64,000 bases of DNA from Symsagittifera roscoffensis (GCF_963678635.1 NC_087063.1:70145617-70209616); one strand, 5' to 3'; positions 11,990 to 26,068 are shown, numbered from the stretch's first letter. Numbers and translations are program-made. The notes: generated from the sequence alone by a model not told the origin.

Positions 11990-14900
11990 TGCTTTTTGCT
12001 CAAACATAGCTGCGGTTCTTAAAGGACGCTCTTTCTGAACAAAAAACTGAAATTGTATAATTTTACTCCAACATTTTTTCAATGAGACAGTAGTTTTAAT
12101 GGTCATTGATTTTTTTTGCCTAAATTTCTTGCGAAGAATAAATTATTCAAACATAGCAGTTTCACAGCAAACAAAACTGGATAATCGGGAACGAATTTCA
12201 TACAGCAATATAATGACCGAACAAGCAATTTAAACAAAAACCGTGACTTTTGTAAGTTGGAGGTCTTTTATTACGACTAAACGGGACTTCAAAACGGCAA
12301 AGTGTCAAAATGAATTAATAATAAGTATATTACTGAATAAATTTCAAGAAAAATTTTTTCTTTAGTATGAAATAAAACAACCTGTGTCAAAACCCTACAA
12401 ATTGTTTTGGTTTTAATGGACAAAAATTTTTATGATTGGAACGCTTTTGAAAACTAAGTAATTAAAATAAACTCATAGAAAACTCTTCGAAATATTACGC
12501 ATAATTTGGCTGAGCAGATATCTTTTGCTTGATATTTACTAGATGTTTTGGTTGAGAAATGATTTCTATTTTTTTCCTTCTTGTGAACAAACATTTCGTA
12601 TTTATTTTTTATAAATCTGAAAAATCAGTTCAAAAGGTGAAAACTTGCAATGATCATACTGACCAGATCATATGAATTTTTTTGTCCCCATTTTTTAAAT
12701 TTTTATGTCCACATATTTACAATGTCACATTTATAAATGAAATGAAGCTCATTGCCTTGTCAAATTACAGAACAATGTATACACGACGCTTTGATACAGA
12801 TAATAATTGTCTTAAATCTGAGCTACGTTAATTTAAAAAATTACATATGATTAATTAGAAAATGATAAATTTACAATTGAGGTTCCATTTGCTCAAAAAC
12901 GTTTTTTTATAGCAGTTTCTTAAATCAATTTAACAGAAAAACTTCCGAGAACTCAGCATTGGTACAACAAAGGCTCAGAATATTTCAAATTACAAAGGAT
13001 TGCCCACCAAATTAATAACAAGTTCACAATCTGATAAAAATCTTTTTTAATGAGAGTTTACAGTACAGTTTTATAAAACTATCAATTTCAAGCAGAAAAA
13101 CAAAAAAATGTTTTTTAGACTACATTGTGATTTGTAAGGATGTTTTCAAGAAACTGGTAAAAACAATGTTATATTCTTGAGTTTTTGGATTTACTATAGC
13201 AAAAACGTTAACTTCTAAATTAGCTCATCTATTTTACTTGTTAATTCAGATATTGAATTTGAAAAAAAAACAAGTTAACAAAACTATTTTGAAACACTTT
13301 ATTACGGGCCTCTTCGCTTTTTCATTGTTTGACGGACTCTGTGGTATTATCTGCAGTGTTCTCTTGTTCCTATGCAGCTGAAGTTTTTGGTAGACAGTAA
13401 AAAAACGTGTACTAATTTTTTAAGCAATCGAAAAACTTGAAAAGACTCTTTTTTGTTGTCAATAGCTTTGCCGAGAGTCTTTTCCTTTTTTATTAAACCC
13501 TGTGCTCTTTTAATTTTTCTACGTAAGAAACTTGATTTTTTATTTGTTTTTTTTTGTTCATTTATAAACTTTGTTAGCTTGTTCTAAGCTTCAAAGATCT
13601 TCTTCGACCATTTTTATTTTTGGGCAATTTTAAAGAATTTCTGGAAAATATCTATATGGATCCTGAACGAATGATCTTAGCTAATCTCTATGAAAGTTTA
13701 TTGCGTGCATGAAGAAAGCAATTTAATACAATTTCTCACTGTCTGAAATAGATTTTTCAACCGGCGTGAAACAATAAGACACAAGGGGAGCCTAATACAT
13801 TGTCCCACTTAATACTTCAATTTTATCCTTAAAAATGAAACTGTTTATCGCTTGATCAACTTGATTTACTCCAATTACTCGACAAAATGATTTTCTTTTG
13901 AATAGATTTTTCGAAAAAAAAATTAAGCAAAAAACTACTTCAAATCGCTAAAAGAGCAGACATATTTCTAGGACTTAGCCAAAGTGAAACAAAACAAAAT
14001 TAATTGAAAAAAATGATGATTTATCTTTTACCCGATGTGTACTACAAAGTGAAAATCAGGTTATTTGGATTTTTTTACTATCAGACTATTTGCTAATAGC
14101 TTAATTTGCCGCAATTCAATTTCATTTAGATGAATTTTGACCGGATAAGGATAGTTTGAAACTTCCAATCACACAGCAAATATGATCTTATTAAGGCGGA
14201 GAGAAGATAATCCTAGTTACCACGAAGATGCCATATGTATCCGTTAATTGAGTTTGCTTAATTTTTGAAATATTGCATCATTTTGGCAATATTTGCATCA
14301 ATGCGACCGGAAACATCAAATATTGCCTAATAATTGCAGTGAGTTGATCCTTACCTGGTCAAATATCAGCTTAATGAAACTGAATTGCGCTTAATTGAGT
14401 TGTTAGCTTATAGTCTAACAGTAAATAATCCAAGTAATCTAAATTTCACTTTTTACTTATGTTGGGTATATGATATATCTTTAAATTTTTAAACCATTTT
14501 GATAGAAGTTAAATAAGATCAATCGTTCAGGATCTATGTAGATAATTAACAGAAATTCTATAAAATTTCCCAGGAAAGAAAATTGTCAAAAAGGGTCTTT
14601 GAAGCTTAGAACAAGTTAACAAATTTTACAATTGAACAAGCAAAAAAACTAGCAACCTGGAAAATTAAAGTCTTTTCTTCAACATAAGAAAAATACTAGA
14701 GCATGGGATTGACTAAAAAAAATCAAAAGACTCTCTGCAGAGCTATTGATAACGAAACTGAGTCTTCTCAATTTTTTTTGGTTCTTTAAAAACACAGATC
14801 AGGAACTTTTTCCTGTCTACAGAAAATTTCAGCTGCATAGAAACAAGAAAACGCTACAAGTGAAACCCCATAGCTCGTCAAACAGCAAAAAAGCAAAGAT

Positions 14901-16185
14901 GCAGGTAAAAAAGTGATAAGAAATGGTTTTAAGAGCTTTTCTTTTTATATTCAATATTGAAATGGCTTTTAAAATAGTAGAGCTAATTTAAAATTTAACG
15001 TTTTTGCTATCGTAAGTCCATAAACTCAGAATTAGAGTAAAATTTTTAGCAGTTTCTTGAAAATTTTGTCAAACATCGCAATGAAGTCTGTAGAAGTTTT
15101 GCTTTTCTGCTTTAAAAGGAAAATTTATAAAATTGTACCCTAAGCTTTTATTAAGAAAAAGTCTTATCAGATAGTGATTTTAATTTTGCTATGATGGGAA
15201 ATCCGTCGAAATCTACAATTTTTGGGCAATTGTTTTGTCCAAAATTCAATGCAATGATCTTCAATTCAATTTTAATTGAGCAGCTGTTAAGTTGCTTTAT
15301 GAATTTATATTCCTCATTGTTACAAATGTGGACATAATTGGTGGAAATTGGGATATGAAAAATCCAGATGATCTGGTCCATATGATCATCGCAAGTTTAT
15401 CGACCCTGTTATTTTTTACTGATTTTTGATTTATATTTTATTCAGAAGAAGGAAAAACCCTAGACGTCACTTGTCAATCAAGATATCTGGTAAATATTGC
15501 ACAAAAAGATATCTGATCAGCCAAAAATGACTGTTTATACGTGATATTTCGAATTCGAGGATGCGAAGAATATCATCACAGAATAATCTCATAAAAAATT
15601 CTTCGCCTGTTAGCCAATTCGAAATACCACGCATAAAAAGACATTTGGCTCAGCAGAGATCTTTTGTTCGATATTTACTAGATGTTTTGATTGATAAATG
15701 ATGTCTGTTTTTTTCCTACTTGTGAATGAACATTTCGTATTCATTTTTTATAAATGTGCAAAGTCAGTTGAAAAGGTGAAAACTTGCTATGATCATATTG
15801 ACCCAATCATGTGGATTTTTTGTCAATTTTTAAATCTTTATGTCCTATTTTAATCCAAAGAAAACGGTTTTTTGAACTTTTTTAAAGAAAATATTTGTTC
15901 TGAGTTCATATTGACATTTGGTCATTTGGAAATTATGAAAAAGGACCTCCACTTTACAAGTGCCACGTTCTTTGTTTGAATTATCTGGTCCACTCATCGC
16001 TGCATATGTTTACCATTTATCCCAACTTGCATTGCTATGAAACTTAGACTTAAGAAATCAATGAACAATAAAACTGCTGCATCATTGAAATTGTTGAAAT
16101 AAAATTGAAAAACTTTCATTTTTTTTGGACGCTTCGTCCTTTAAGAAGTGCGCCTACGTTTGAGCAACAAAAATTGATCTTATTG
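11990..16185. repeat. Long foldback repeat 1, about 4.2 kb
   Basis: The outer left segment TTGCTCAAACATAGCTGCGG (11998), with TTCTTAAAGGACG just after it, is matched on the other strand by 16136-16170. GTAAGTTGGAGGTC (12256) matches the complement near 15950. GACCAGATCATATGAA (12661) matches the complement near 15370. The region around 14050-14160 pairs with 14345-14450. The structure is therefore one large imperfect inverted repeat centred near 14250, with arms of roughly 2 kb. There is no transposase-like ORF. It is probably a non-autonomous foldback element. Confidence 0.6.
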
Positions 16186-16569
16186 GCTTATTCGGTCCTT
16201 CGAGCATTCAAATCTTTATTAAAACAGATGCTAAGCAATAAAACAATAAACTGCTTGTATCAGGGCGAACCCTTGAATGTTTGACTGCATTTTAAGGTCT
16301 AGAAGTAGAGTTTAGCTTCAAAAAATTGATAAAATTTTCAAAAAAAGTGATTATGTAAAGAATGTAAAATACGAAGTGCTATAAATTGCAAAAAAAACAA
16401 AGTATCAAAAATACCAAATTGCATATCTCAATTCTAAATCGAACGATTCCCAAAAGGAAATACATCTCCTTTTGTGCATTTATTGCATGAAATTTTTTGC
16501 GGGTTAATTGTCCCAAATCATTCAAAAAGGCAATCGTTACACCCCCGTGACTCTACAAAAAATGATCAC

Positions 16570-16960
16570 TGGTAAAATAATTTTGAAAGTTTGAACTCAA
16601 AACAACAATTTCTTTTCGATTGATACTTTAAAAAATCCGTCCTAAATTGCTAGTTGAAAAATGAAAAATTGAATGGATAAAAAACCAAACCGAATACAAA
16701 CATTCTGTCAATATTTTTTAAGTCGGATCGCAAACCTGTTTGTACCAAAAATAAGACCTGAATGTTTCTACTGCTCCGTGGCTTACGGTTACCCAAAAGT
16801 TGTTGAAACCATTTTGTTTAATTTTTTCCATCACTTATTAAGTTTTCCTGGTCGAACTCAGGTATTGAAAAACAAATGAAATTAACGGCCTATTAACCAA
16901 AAACATAAAGTTTATAGAATCTTTCTATAAGAGGAGTAGAGGTGAAGTGGTTACATCTTT
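16570..16960 (+). repeat. Dispersed repeat, copy 2 (copy 1 at 11330-11720)
   Basis: Diverged direct repeat of 11330-11720, sitting just left of the second foldback structure. The same sequence thus accompanies both foldback units. Confidence 0.7.
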
Positions 16961-16984
16961 ACCTGTCTTCCTCTGCAAAATGAA

Positions 16985-19960
16985 AACTAATGGTTTGCTT
17001 ACTGAATAAAATTAATTTATTTTTTTGCTCAACCATTGATTGACAAATGATATCTAGGTTTCTTCCTTCTTGTGAATAAACATTTCTTATTCATTTTTGT
17101 AAATCTGAAAAATGAGTTAAAAAGGTGAAAACTTGCTGTGATCATATTGACCAGATCATGTGGATTTTTTGTCCCATTTTTTTATCTTTATGTCCACATA
17201 TTTACAATGTCACATTTATAAATGAAAAGAAGATCATTGATTTGTCAAAGTATAAAACAATTTATACACGAAGTTTTGATAATACACGAAGTCCCAAAAC
17301 TGAGCTACGTTTTTCTGAAGATTACATAAGATTGTTTAAAAATTGATAAATTTACAATTGGGGTTCCATTTGCTCAAAAATAACTTTTAGCAGTTTTTTA
17401 AATCCAGATCTCAGAAAAATCTCCGAGCAATCAGCATTGGTATAACAAATGCTCAGAAAATTTCAAATTACAACGGATTGCCCACCAAGTAACAAGATCA
17501 CAATCTGATGAGAATCTTTCTTCATAAGAGTTCACAGTACAATTTTATAAAAGTATCAATTTAAAGCAGAAAAAGCGAAATTTTTAAAACATTTATTGGC
17601 CTTCTTAAGGATGTTTTCAAAAATGCAAAAAAAAAATGCCAAAAAAGCTCTATTCTTGAGTTTAATTGTAGTAATCCCATGCTCTATTACTTTTCCATCG
17701 TAAAAAAAATTCCAGGTTGACTTTAATTTTCCAGGTTGTTTTTTTTCCTGTCAATTGTAAAATTTGTAATTTTGTTTTAAGCTCCAAAGACTTTTTGACC
17801 ATTTTCATTTCTGGACAATTTTAAAAAAACTTCTGAAAAAAATTGGCATAGAGCCTCAACGAATAATCTTCCTCTATGAGCTAACCTCTTTAAAAATTTT
17901 TAAAATTATTTTCAACACAATTAGAAGTTTATTATGTGTATGAAGGAAACAGTTTATTGCAATTTTTTGATGTCTGAAATAAGTTTTCCCCCGGCGTGAA
18001 ACATTAAGACACTGTGGAGACTAATTCGTTGTCCCATTTAATATTTCACTTGTATCCTTGAAAATGAAACATTTTCAAATCGCTTGATCAACTTGCTTTA
18101 CTCCGGTTACTCGACAAAATGATTGTTTTTAAATATTTTCCTTCAAAAGAAGTTTTTTAATAAAAACTACCTCAAATCATTTAAAAGCAGGCATATTTAT
18201 ATATAATAGCAGATGTAAGACAAAACAAAAATTAATTTAAAAAAAATAAAGATATATTCTATACCTAATGTGTAGTACAAAATAAAAAATAGGTTATTTG
18301 GAAAAATTACTATTAGAATATTTGCTAACAGCTCAATTTACCGCAATTCAATTTGATTTAGAAGAAGTTTGACCAGATAAGGAATAATTAATTGCAATCC
18401 AAATAGTTATTTGAAACTTCCGATAACACAACAAATATTGATCTCATCAAGGCGGAGAGACAATAATCCTAGTGACCAAGAAGTTGAATTATGTATTCAT
18501 TAAATGAATTTGCTTGATTATTTTTCAGATATTGCATCATTTTGTTGGTTTGTGCAACAATGCAATCGGAAATATCAAATATTGTCTTTTATTTGCAGTG
18601 AATTAACCCTATTCTGGTCAAGCTTCATCAAAAGGAAATTGAATTTCTCTTAATTAAAAAGTAAATAATTCAAATAGTCTAATTTTCGCTCTTTACTTCA
18701 CTTTCAGTAAATGATAGATCTCTAAACATTTTTTGATTAATTTTGATAGAGGTTAGCTAAGATCATTCGTTCAGGATCTATGTAAATAATTTCCAGAAAT
18801 TCTTTAAAGTTTCAGAAAAAAATGGTCAAAAAGGGTTTTTGAAGCTTAAACGAGTTAAAAATTTGGTAAGAGCTATTGGTAACGAAAATGAGTCTTAAAA
18901 AAGATCAGGAAAATTATTTTCTGTCCACGGAACACTTCAGCTGCATACGAACAAGAAAACGCTACATATAATACCACATAGTCCGTCAAACAATAAAAAA
19001 TCAAAGAGGCAGGTAATAAATTGTTTCAAAATGGTTTGGTGATCTTGTTTTTTTTATGTTCAGTCAAGTTAATTTAAAGATGAGCTAAATTAGAAGTAGG
19101 AAAAAAATAGACATCATTTGTCAACCAAAACATCTAGTAAATATCGAACAAAAGATCTCTGCTAAGCCAAATGTCTTTTTATGCGTGATATTTCTTTTTG
19201 GCTGAGGCGAAGAGTTTTTTATGCGTTTATTCTGTGATGATATTCTTCGCATCATCGAATTCGAAATATCACATATAAACAGTCATTTGTGGCTGATCCA
19301 ATACCTTTTGTTCAATATTTACATCTTGATTGGCAAGTGACGTCTAGGTTTTTCCTTCTTGTGAATAAAAATTTTGAATTCAATTTTAAAATATAAATCA
19401 AAAATTAGTAAAAAAACAGGGTTGATACGTTTGCGATGATCATACGGACCAGAGCATCTGGATTTTTCATATCCCAAAATGACCGTTTATGCGTGATTTT
19501 GCGAATTGAATGATGCGAAGAACTTTTCGAGTTTAATTTGTAATGGTCATTTTTACTTTAAATTTCACTTTCAAGAAAAAATACAATCTCATTCATATTG
19601 ACACTTTGTCGTTTGGAAGTCACGAAAAAAGACCTCCACTTTACAAGGGCCACCTTTTTTTCGTTTGAATTAACTGGTCCATTCATCACTAGATAAGTTC
19701 CCCATTTATCCCAACTTGCATTTCTATGAATTCTGAAATGACCATGTTTAAAAACTTTCGCAAGAGTTTTAGACTTAAAAACCAATGAACATTGAAATTG
19801 CTGATTCAATGAAATTGTTGAAACACAAATTCAAATTTTTCAATTTTTGTGTTTAAAAATTCACGTCCTTGATGAACTGCGCCAATGTTTGAGCAACAAA
19901 ATTTGATCTTGTTCCGCGTTTCTACAAATAAATTTTATTCAGTAGGAAAACGATTAGTTT
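16985..19960. repeat. Long foldback repeat 2, about 3 kb
   Basis: Related to 11990-16185. The ends ATGAAAACTAATGGTTTGCT / ACTGAATAAAAT on the left and their complement at 19920-19985 on the right form the terminal inverted repeat. Internal modules (the GACCAGATCATGTGGA and GGCGGAGAGACAATAATCC blocks) match copy 1. The outer left arm has lost the GTTTGAGCAACAAAATTTGA segment present at 19890. No protein-coding signal is seen. Confidence 0.55.
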
Positions 19961-22337
19961 TCAGTTTTCAGACGCAAAAGGTATTTCACATGTTGACTGT
20001 ATAAGTTAGTTAACTTGAAATAACTTCATGAGAAAGGACCAACATACAAGCTGTTCAGCTCTTCGCGGAGTCTCATAAAATCGAGTATAATTGATTATAA
20101 TTCATACAAAAAACCCTAAATTCAAATATAATTGATTTTAGTCGATTATAATCACCTATTTTTTCCAAATTGTGTCACACCAAGACAATATTTGATTCAT
20201 ATCTGATGGGTTATTTATTTTTTGTTACACTTTGGTTCATCTGATCACAAAGTTTTACCACGAAACAAAAGTTTCATGGAGATCTTTTCATATTTTTTGC
20301 AAGGTTCTTTTCGTGAATGAAAAATAAATTTTCAAAATCAATCATGAAACTAAATCAATGTGCAGATGATTTGGTAAATAGAAAGCTTAAAAGTGCATCA
20401 TGAAACAAATTTAATGGGGAAGAAAGGCAAGAAAAATTTTTTCCAATTTGACAGTTTTCTCATTTTTCACAGGCACAAACGTCTACAAAAAGACGAGGTA
20501 TACACAATTTAGATGCAACTTCAAAATCAAAGTGGGGAAACAAACGGGATTATAATCAATTTTAATCAATCGTAATATATTTTTGAGCAAAACTCATGAA
20601 ATAAAAACTCGGATAAAAATATCGGATAATAATCGATTAAAATTGATTATATTGTATCGAAAAATAGACGAATAAATAATCGATTATCATCGAATAAAAT
20701 GTATTATAATTGATGATAGTTTGATCTCAAAAAGAGAAAGTATAATCAATTTTTAATTGATTCAACTCAATTTTATCTCTATTGTAGTAAGACTGAGAAT
20801 AAAATCATAATATAATCGATTATTAACGCTTGAAAGTGGATGCGGGCTACGATATATGTTTACTGAACTGGGGTAAGTTAGGAAGTTGATTTTCTAAATC
20901 TACAATTATAAGGGTTTAACCGCTTGACCTCCGAGTTACCCTCTGTCCAATTTTTTATGTTTTTGAAGAATGTTTTAATTTTTTGTAGTATTGAATGATA
21001 AATAATTTAATAGTTGAAAATTTATTGCTCATTTATGATTTCATAGATTCAAGTGTAACTCTAACCAGGCTATATAAACGACTGTTAGGCATGATGGTGA
21101 TATAATCAAACACATCGAAAATTTTAAATGAAAATAGAGTTGGACATTACGCTGAATTATATACGCTAAAAAATTTCTGTAATTTGTGAAAATTTTCAAA
21201 CTTCGACGGTCACTTCCAAACATTGAGGGTCACCTATCCATAGAAGTTCAAGGACCCTAAGGCTGTTTTTTTTAAAAAAAATTATGCTTAGAACCAGGCC
21301 TGAACTTACAGATTTTTCGAAGCGAAAAATAAAAATTGCTAGAGTTATTTACGTACAAAGACAAAAACGTACATCACATGGACCATTGTTTCAAAACGAA
21401 AAACGAATTAGTAGAAACTTCTACTGGTGTAGACACTTTTGCTGCAAACTAAGAACTAAAAATACAGCGTTTTCTTTTACAACTTTTACAAAATATAATC
21501 TATGAACTTTTTTTTCCCGTGATCTCTAAAATAATTTTAAAAACTAACCTTAAGTAAAAAAGAGTAGTTAGAGGTCATAAATACCATAAAAAAGCTCATT
21601 CAATATAATTGAAACGATGTCGGATTTTAAAAAATCGTTGTTTTTGTGAACTTCCTAACAGGTGTCCGTTCCTGGTTTTCAAGCATTTGTAAACCTCTAC
21701 GATGCCTCGATTTTAATTTTCATTGTTTTCTTGTCAAAAAAAGCAGATTGAAAAAAAAAGTTTTTTGTAACCATTGCCAGAAAAAGAATCTTAGATTTCC
21801 TGGCAGGGCTCCTGGATGGTTCCTTCTAGGAATTCCAGGATTGCCATGGACTCTTTGAGTTTCTGGCACGAAGTCTAAGATTTCCCCTGGCTATTTAACC
21901 CGGTTATGCAGAGCGTTGTTGCGAAACACAAATTGATTAAAATTATAATCGAAATTAAGCAAAAATTAAAAAGTTATTTTTTAATCCAGATCTGTAAGAA
22001 AGATTTGCCACTTTATTGTGAAAACAGGAAAGGGTGATTTTTGGAATAGTTTGCAGCGACTTTATCAATCTAAATGGTTTAAGCTACTTCGCCGATTATA
22101 TGGCCAAAAAACTTCGACATAAACTTTTTTATTTATTTAAAAAACAAGTAACTTGACAATATGGTGTAATTTTTAGATTGTTTGTCAAGCATATTTGTCG
22201 GGTTTTTTTAACTTCCTGTTCTTCAACTTTTCAATTTTGAAAACACTTTTTTGAAAAATCAACGTTTTTTAAATTCGGTTGAAAAAGTGAGATCAAAAGT
22301 GAAGAAATAATTTTTCAGTTTTTGAAAAATATAGGGA
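19944..22337 (+). repeat. Tandem duplication unit A, about 2.4 kb
   Basis: Starts with AGGAAAACGATTAGTTTTCA and repeats almost unchanged from 22465. The block is very rich in ATTGATTATAATC-type motifs (about 20070-20160 and 20560-20830). Small ORFs such as 21284-21505 and 21646-21858 are retained in both copies but have no recognisable domain. The second carries changes consistent with neutral drift. Confidence 0.9.
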
Positions 22338-22464
22338 ATAATGGATTTTATTGTTTGAAAGATCTAAATATTTGAAATTGTTTGAACAATCTAAATATAA
22401 TCTACAAACACCCTTTCCTGTTTTCACAATAAAGTGGCAAATCTTTCTTACAGATCTGGATTAA
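21981..22464. mobile_element. 484-bp TIR element with TTAA ends
   Basis: TTAATCCAGATCTGTAAGAA at the left is the complement of the right end at 22464. The inverted repeats are about 60 bp and continue through a block encoding CCACTTTATTGTGAAAACAG. TTAA is present at both edges (21981-21984 and 22461-22464). It has the structure of a piggyBac-like miniature element. The right TIR coincides with the junction of the 2.4-kb duplication. Confidence 0.65.
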
Positions 22465-24856
22465 AGGAAAACGATTAGTTTTCAGTTTACAGACGCAAAA
22501 AGTATTTCACATGTTGACTGTGTAAGTTAGTTAACTTGAAATAACTTCATGAAAAAGGACCAACATACAAGCTGTTCAGCTCTTTGCGGAGTCTCATAAA
22601 ATCGAGTATAATTGATTATAAGTCATACAAAAAACCCTAAATTCAATTATAATTGATTTTAGTCGATTATAATCACCTATTTTTTCCAAATTGTGTCACA
22701 CCAAGACAATATTTGATTCATATCTGATGGGTTATTTATTTTTTGTTACACTTTGGTTCATCTGATCACAAAGTTTTACCACGAAACAAAAGTTTCATGG
22801 AGATCTTTTCATATTATTTGCAAGGTTCTTTTGGTGAATGAAAAATAAATTTTCAAAATCAATCATGAAACTAAATCAATGTGCAGATGATTTGGTAAAT
22901 AGAAAGCTTAAAAGTGCATCATGAAACAAACTTAATGGGGAAGAAAGGCAAAAATTTTTTTTTCCAATTTGACAGTTTTCTCATTTTTCGCAGGCACAAA
23001 CGTCTACAAAAAGACGAGGTATACACAATTTAGATGCAACTTCAAAATCAAAGTGGGGAAACAAACGGGATTATAATCGATTTTAATCAATCATAATAGA
23101 TTTTTGAGCAAAACTCATGAAATAAAAACTCGGATAAAAATATCGGATAATAATCGATTAAAATTGATTATATTGTATCGAAAAATAGACGAATAAATAA
23201 TTGATTATCATCGAATAAAATGTATTATAATTGATGATAGTTTGATCTCAAAAAGAGAAAGTATAATCAATTTTTAATTGATTCAACTCAATTTTATCTC
23301 TATTGTAGTAAGACTGAGAATAAAATCATAATATAATCGATTATTAACGCTTGAAAGTGGATGCGGGCTACGATATATGTTTACTGAACTGGGGTATGTT
23401 AGGAAGTTAATTTTCAAAATCAACAATTATAAGGGTTTCCCGCTTGACCTCCGAGTTACCCTCTGTCCAATTTTTTATGTTTTTGAAGAATGTTTTAATT
23501 TTTTGTAGTATTGAATGATAAATATTTTAATAGTTGAAAATATATTGCTCATTTATGATTTCATAGATTCAAGTGTAACTCTAACCAGGCTATATAAACG
23601 ACTGTTAGGCATGATGGTGATATAATCAAACACATCGAAAATTTTAAATGAAAATAGAGTTGGACATCACGCTGAATTATATACGCTAAAAAATTTCTGT
23701 AATTTGTGAAAACTTTCAAACTTCGACGGTCACTTCCAAACATTGAGGGTCACCTATCCATAGAAGTTCAAGGACCCTAAGGCTGTTTTTTAAAAAAAAT
23801 TATGCTTAGAACCAGGCCTGAACTTACAGATTTTTCGAAGCGAAAAATAAAAATTGCTAGAGTTATTTACGTACAAAGACAAAAACGTACATCACATGGA
23901 CCATTGTTTCAAAACGAAAAACGAATTAGTAGAAACTTCTACTGGTGTAGACACTTTTGCTGCAAACTAAGAACTAAAAATACTGCGTTTTCTTTTACAA
24001 CTTTTACAAAATATAATCTATGAACTTTTTTTCCCGAGATCTCTAAAATAGTTTTAAAAATTAACCTTAAGTAAAAAAGAGTAGTTAGAGGTCATAAATA
24101 CCATAAAAAAGCTCATTCAATAAAATTGAAACGATGTCGGATTTTAAAAAATCGTTGTTTTCGTGAACTTCCTAACAGGTGTCCGTTCCTGGTTTTCAAG
24201 CATTTGTAAACCTCTACGATGCCTCGATTTTAATTTTCATTGTTTTCTTGTCAAAAAAAGCAGATTGAAAAAAAAAGTTTTTTGTAACCATTGCCAGAAA
24301 AAGAATCTTAGATTTTCTGGCAGGGCTCCTGGATGGTTCTTTCCAGGAATTCCAGGATTGCCATGGACTCTTTGAGTTCCTGGCACGAAGTCTAAGATTT
24401 CCCCTGGCTATTTAACCCGGTTATGCAGAGCGTTGTTGCGAAACACAAATTGATTAAAATTATAATCGAAATTAAGCAAAATTGAAAAAGTTATTTTTAA
24501 ATCCAGATCTGTAAGAAAGATTTGCCACTTTATTGTGAAAACAGGAAAGGGTGTTTTTTGGAATAGTTTGCAGCGACTTTATCAATCTAAATGGTTTAAG
24601 CTACTTCGGCGATTATATGGCCAAAAAACTTCGACATAAACTTTTTTATTTATTTGAAAAACAAGTAACTTGACAATATGGTGTAATTTTCAAATTGTTT
24701 GTCAAGCTTATTTGTCGGGTTTTTTCAACTTCCTGTTCTTCAACTTTTCAATTTTGAAAACACTTTTTTGAAAAATCAACGTTTTTTAAATTGGGTTGAA
24801 AAAGTGAGATCAAAAGTGACGAAATAATTTTTCAGTTTTTGAAAAATATAGGGAAT
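22465..24856 (+). repeat. Tandem duplication unit B, about 2.4 kb
   Basis: Second copy of 19944-22337, with single-base changes and a few indels. It ends at ATATAGGGAAT (24856), so it contains only the left part of the TTAA-flanked TIR element (from about 24499) and lacks the right terminal repeat. Confidence 0.9.
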
Positions 24857-25123
24857 GCTGGCGAGTCTGAGAGATTAAGTTTGATAGAAAGGAATTTAAA
24901 TTGATTTTGAAAAATGAATTTTGTTAAAGTTTCAAAAGTTAGATTTTCAACCAATTCATTGTGCCAACCAACAGCAACCTAAACACAATCAATAATTACG
25001 TTCTGATGAAATTTGTTGACGCAAGGAACGTTTAAGAATATATTTATTGGACTTTGAGTCTTTTGTGTTACTAAATTAAAATGTTTGGAATCAAGATTTT
25101 CCTTGTGACAATCAGAAGAGTTT
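24857..25123. other. No feature recognised
   Basis: Unique-looking AT-rich sequence between the 2.4-kb duplication and the following palindrome. I see no ORF or repeat. Confidence 0.5.
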
Positions 25124-25472
25124 TTTTTTTCGTTATCATTTTTGTTCGTAAACGGTTGCGCCGAACAGTGTCAACTTTCGATTCAATTTCAATTTCGTTT
25201 GCGAGTAGTTATTATTTCTTTTTTCGCACTAGGCAATTTGCGGACAGAAATCAAAAAAACTTTTGTAAATATCGTTTTTTTGTAAATATCGTCTAGAGTC
25301 TAGACAGCAAGAGTGCACTATATTTACAAAAGATTTTTTTGATTTCTGTCCGCAAATTGCCTAGTGCGAAAAAAAATGAATAATAACTACTCGAAAACGA
25401 AATTGAAATTGAATCGAAAGTTGACACTGATTCGGCTCAACCGTTTACCAACAACAATGATTACGAAAAACA
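25124..25472. repeat. Palindrome, about 350 bp
   Basis: The left arm containing GTAAACGGTTGCGCCGAA and ATTTGCGGACAGAAATCAAA is mirrored on the right as TTTGATTTCTGTCCGCAAAT ... CTCAACCGTTTACC. The centre, near 25300, contains GTCTAGAGTCTAGAC. Arms are about 165 bp. ORFs on the + strand at 25081-25296 and 25364-25597 lie in the arms and are not supported as genes. Confidence 0.8.
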
Positions 25473-26068
25473 TGTGTGAGCTATTTTTTGCCGTCCTACA
25501 TTGCCTAAGAGATAATAAGTATTGCTACAAGCCCAACCTACTTTTTGTTTTGTTACATAGCTATGTTTTTGAAAATAACTTTGCAAAACAGCATTGATTT
25601 GGAGTGTCATGTAGTTTCTTTTATATCCCAATTTTGCTGCTGAGGCAGAACATCCAGTTCATTGTAATCTGCTCTTGAAGAGCTTTTGTTTCTGAAAAAA
25701 CTCTTGCATTGTTAGATTCTTGTAGATTTTAAGTTTTCATTCAGAACGCCTGATAGTTTCAAGTCAGCGTTTGCAGGAGGTGAAGTGAAGTGTATAATAT
25801 TTCTTAATTCTTTCTCAAGGTCATCCTAAACAAATGATTAAGATAAAAATGAACATAAAAATTTTAATACTTTAATGCTTATAGCAAACGTGATCATAAT
25901 ACACATATTATCCTTAGGTTTTCTGTTTAATTAATGATAGAGTAGCTCGAAATCCCTATAGTCCTTATAAAGGACTAACTTAAAGGCTAAACATATTATA
26001 AAATTAACAAGACAAGTCCGCTGTCTTTTTCATAAGGGAAGGGGCTTAGTTTCATCGATAAGCACACT

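Noticed and set aside
21284-24375. Paired 73- and 70-codon ORFs in the 2.4-kb duplication
   Set aside because: They are conserved only because the block was duplicated. The 70-codon pair differs by amino-acid-changing substitutions, and no family is recognisable.
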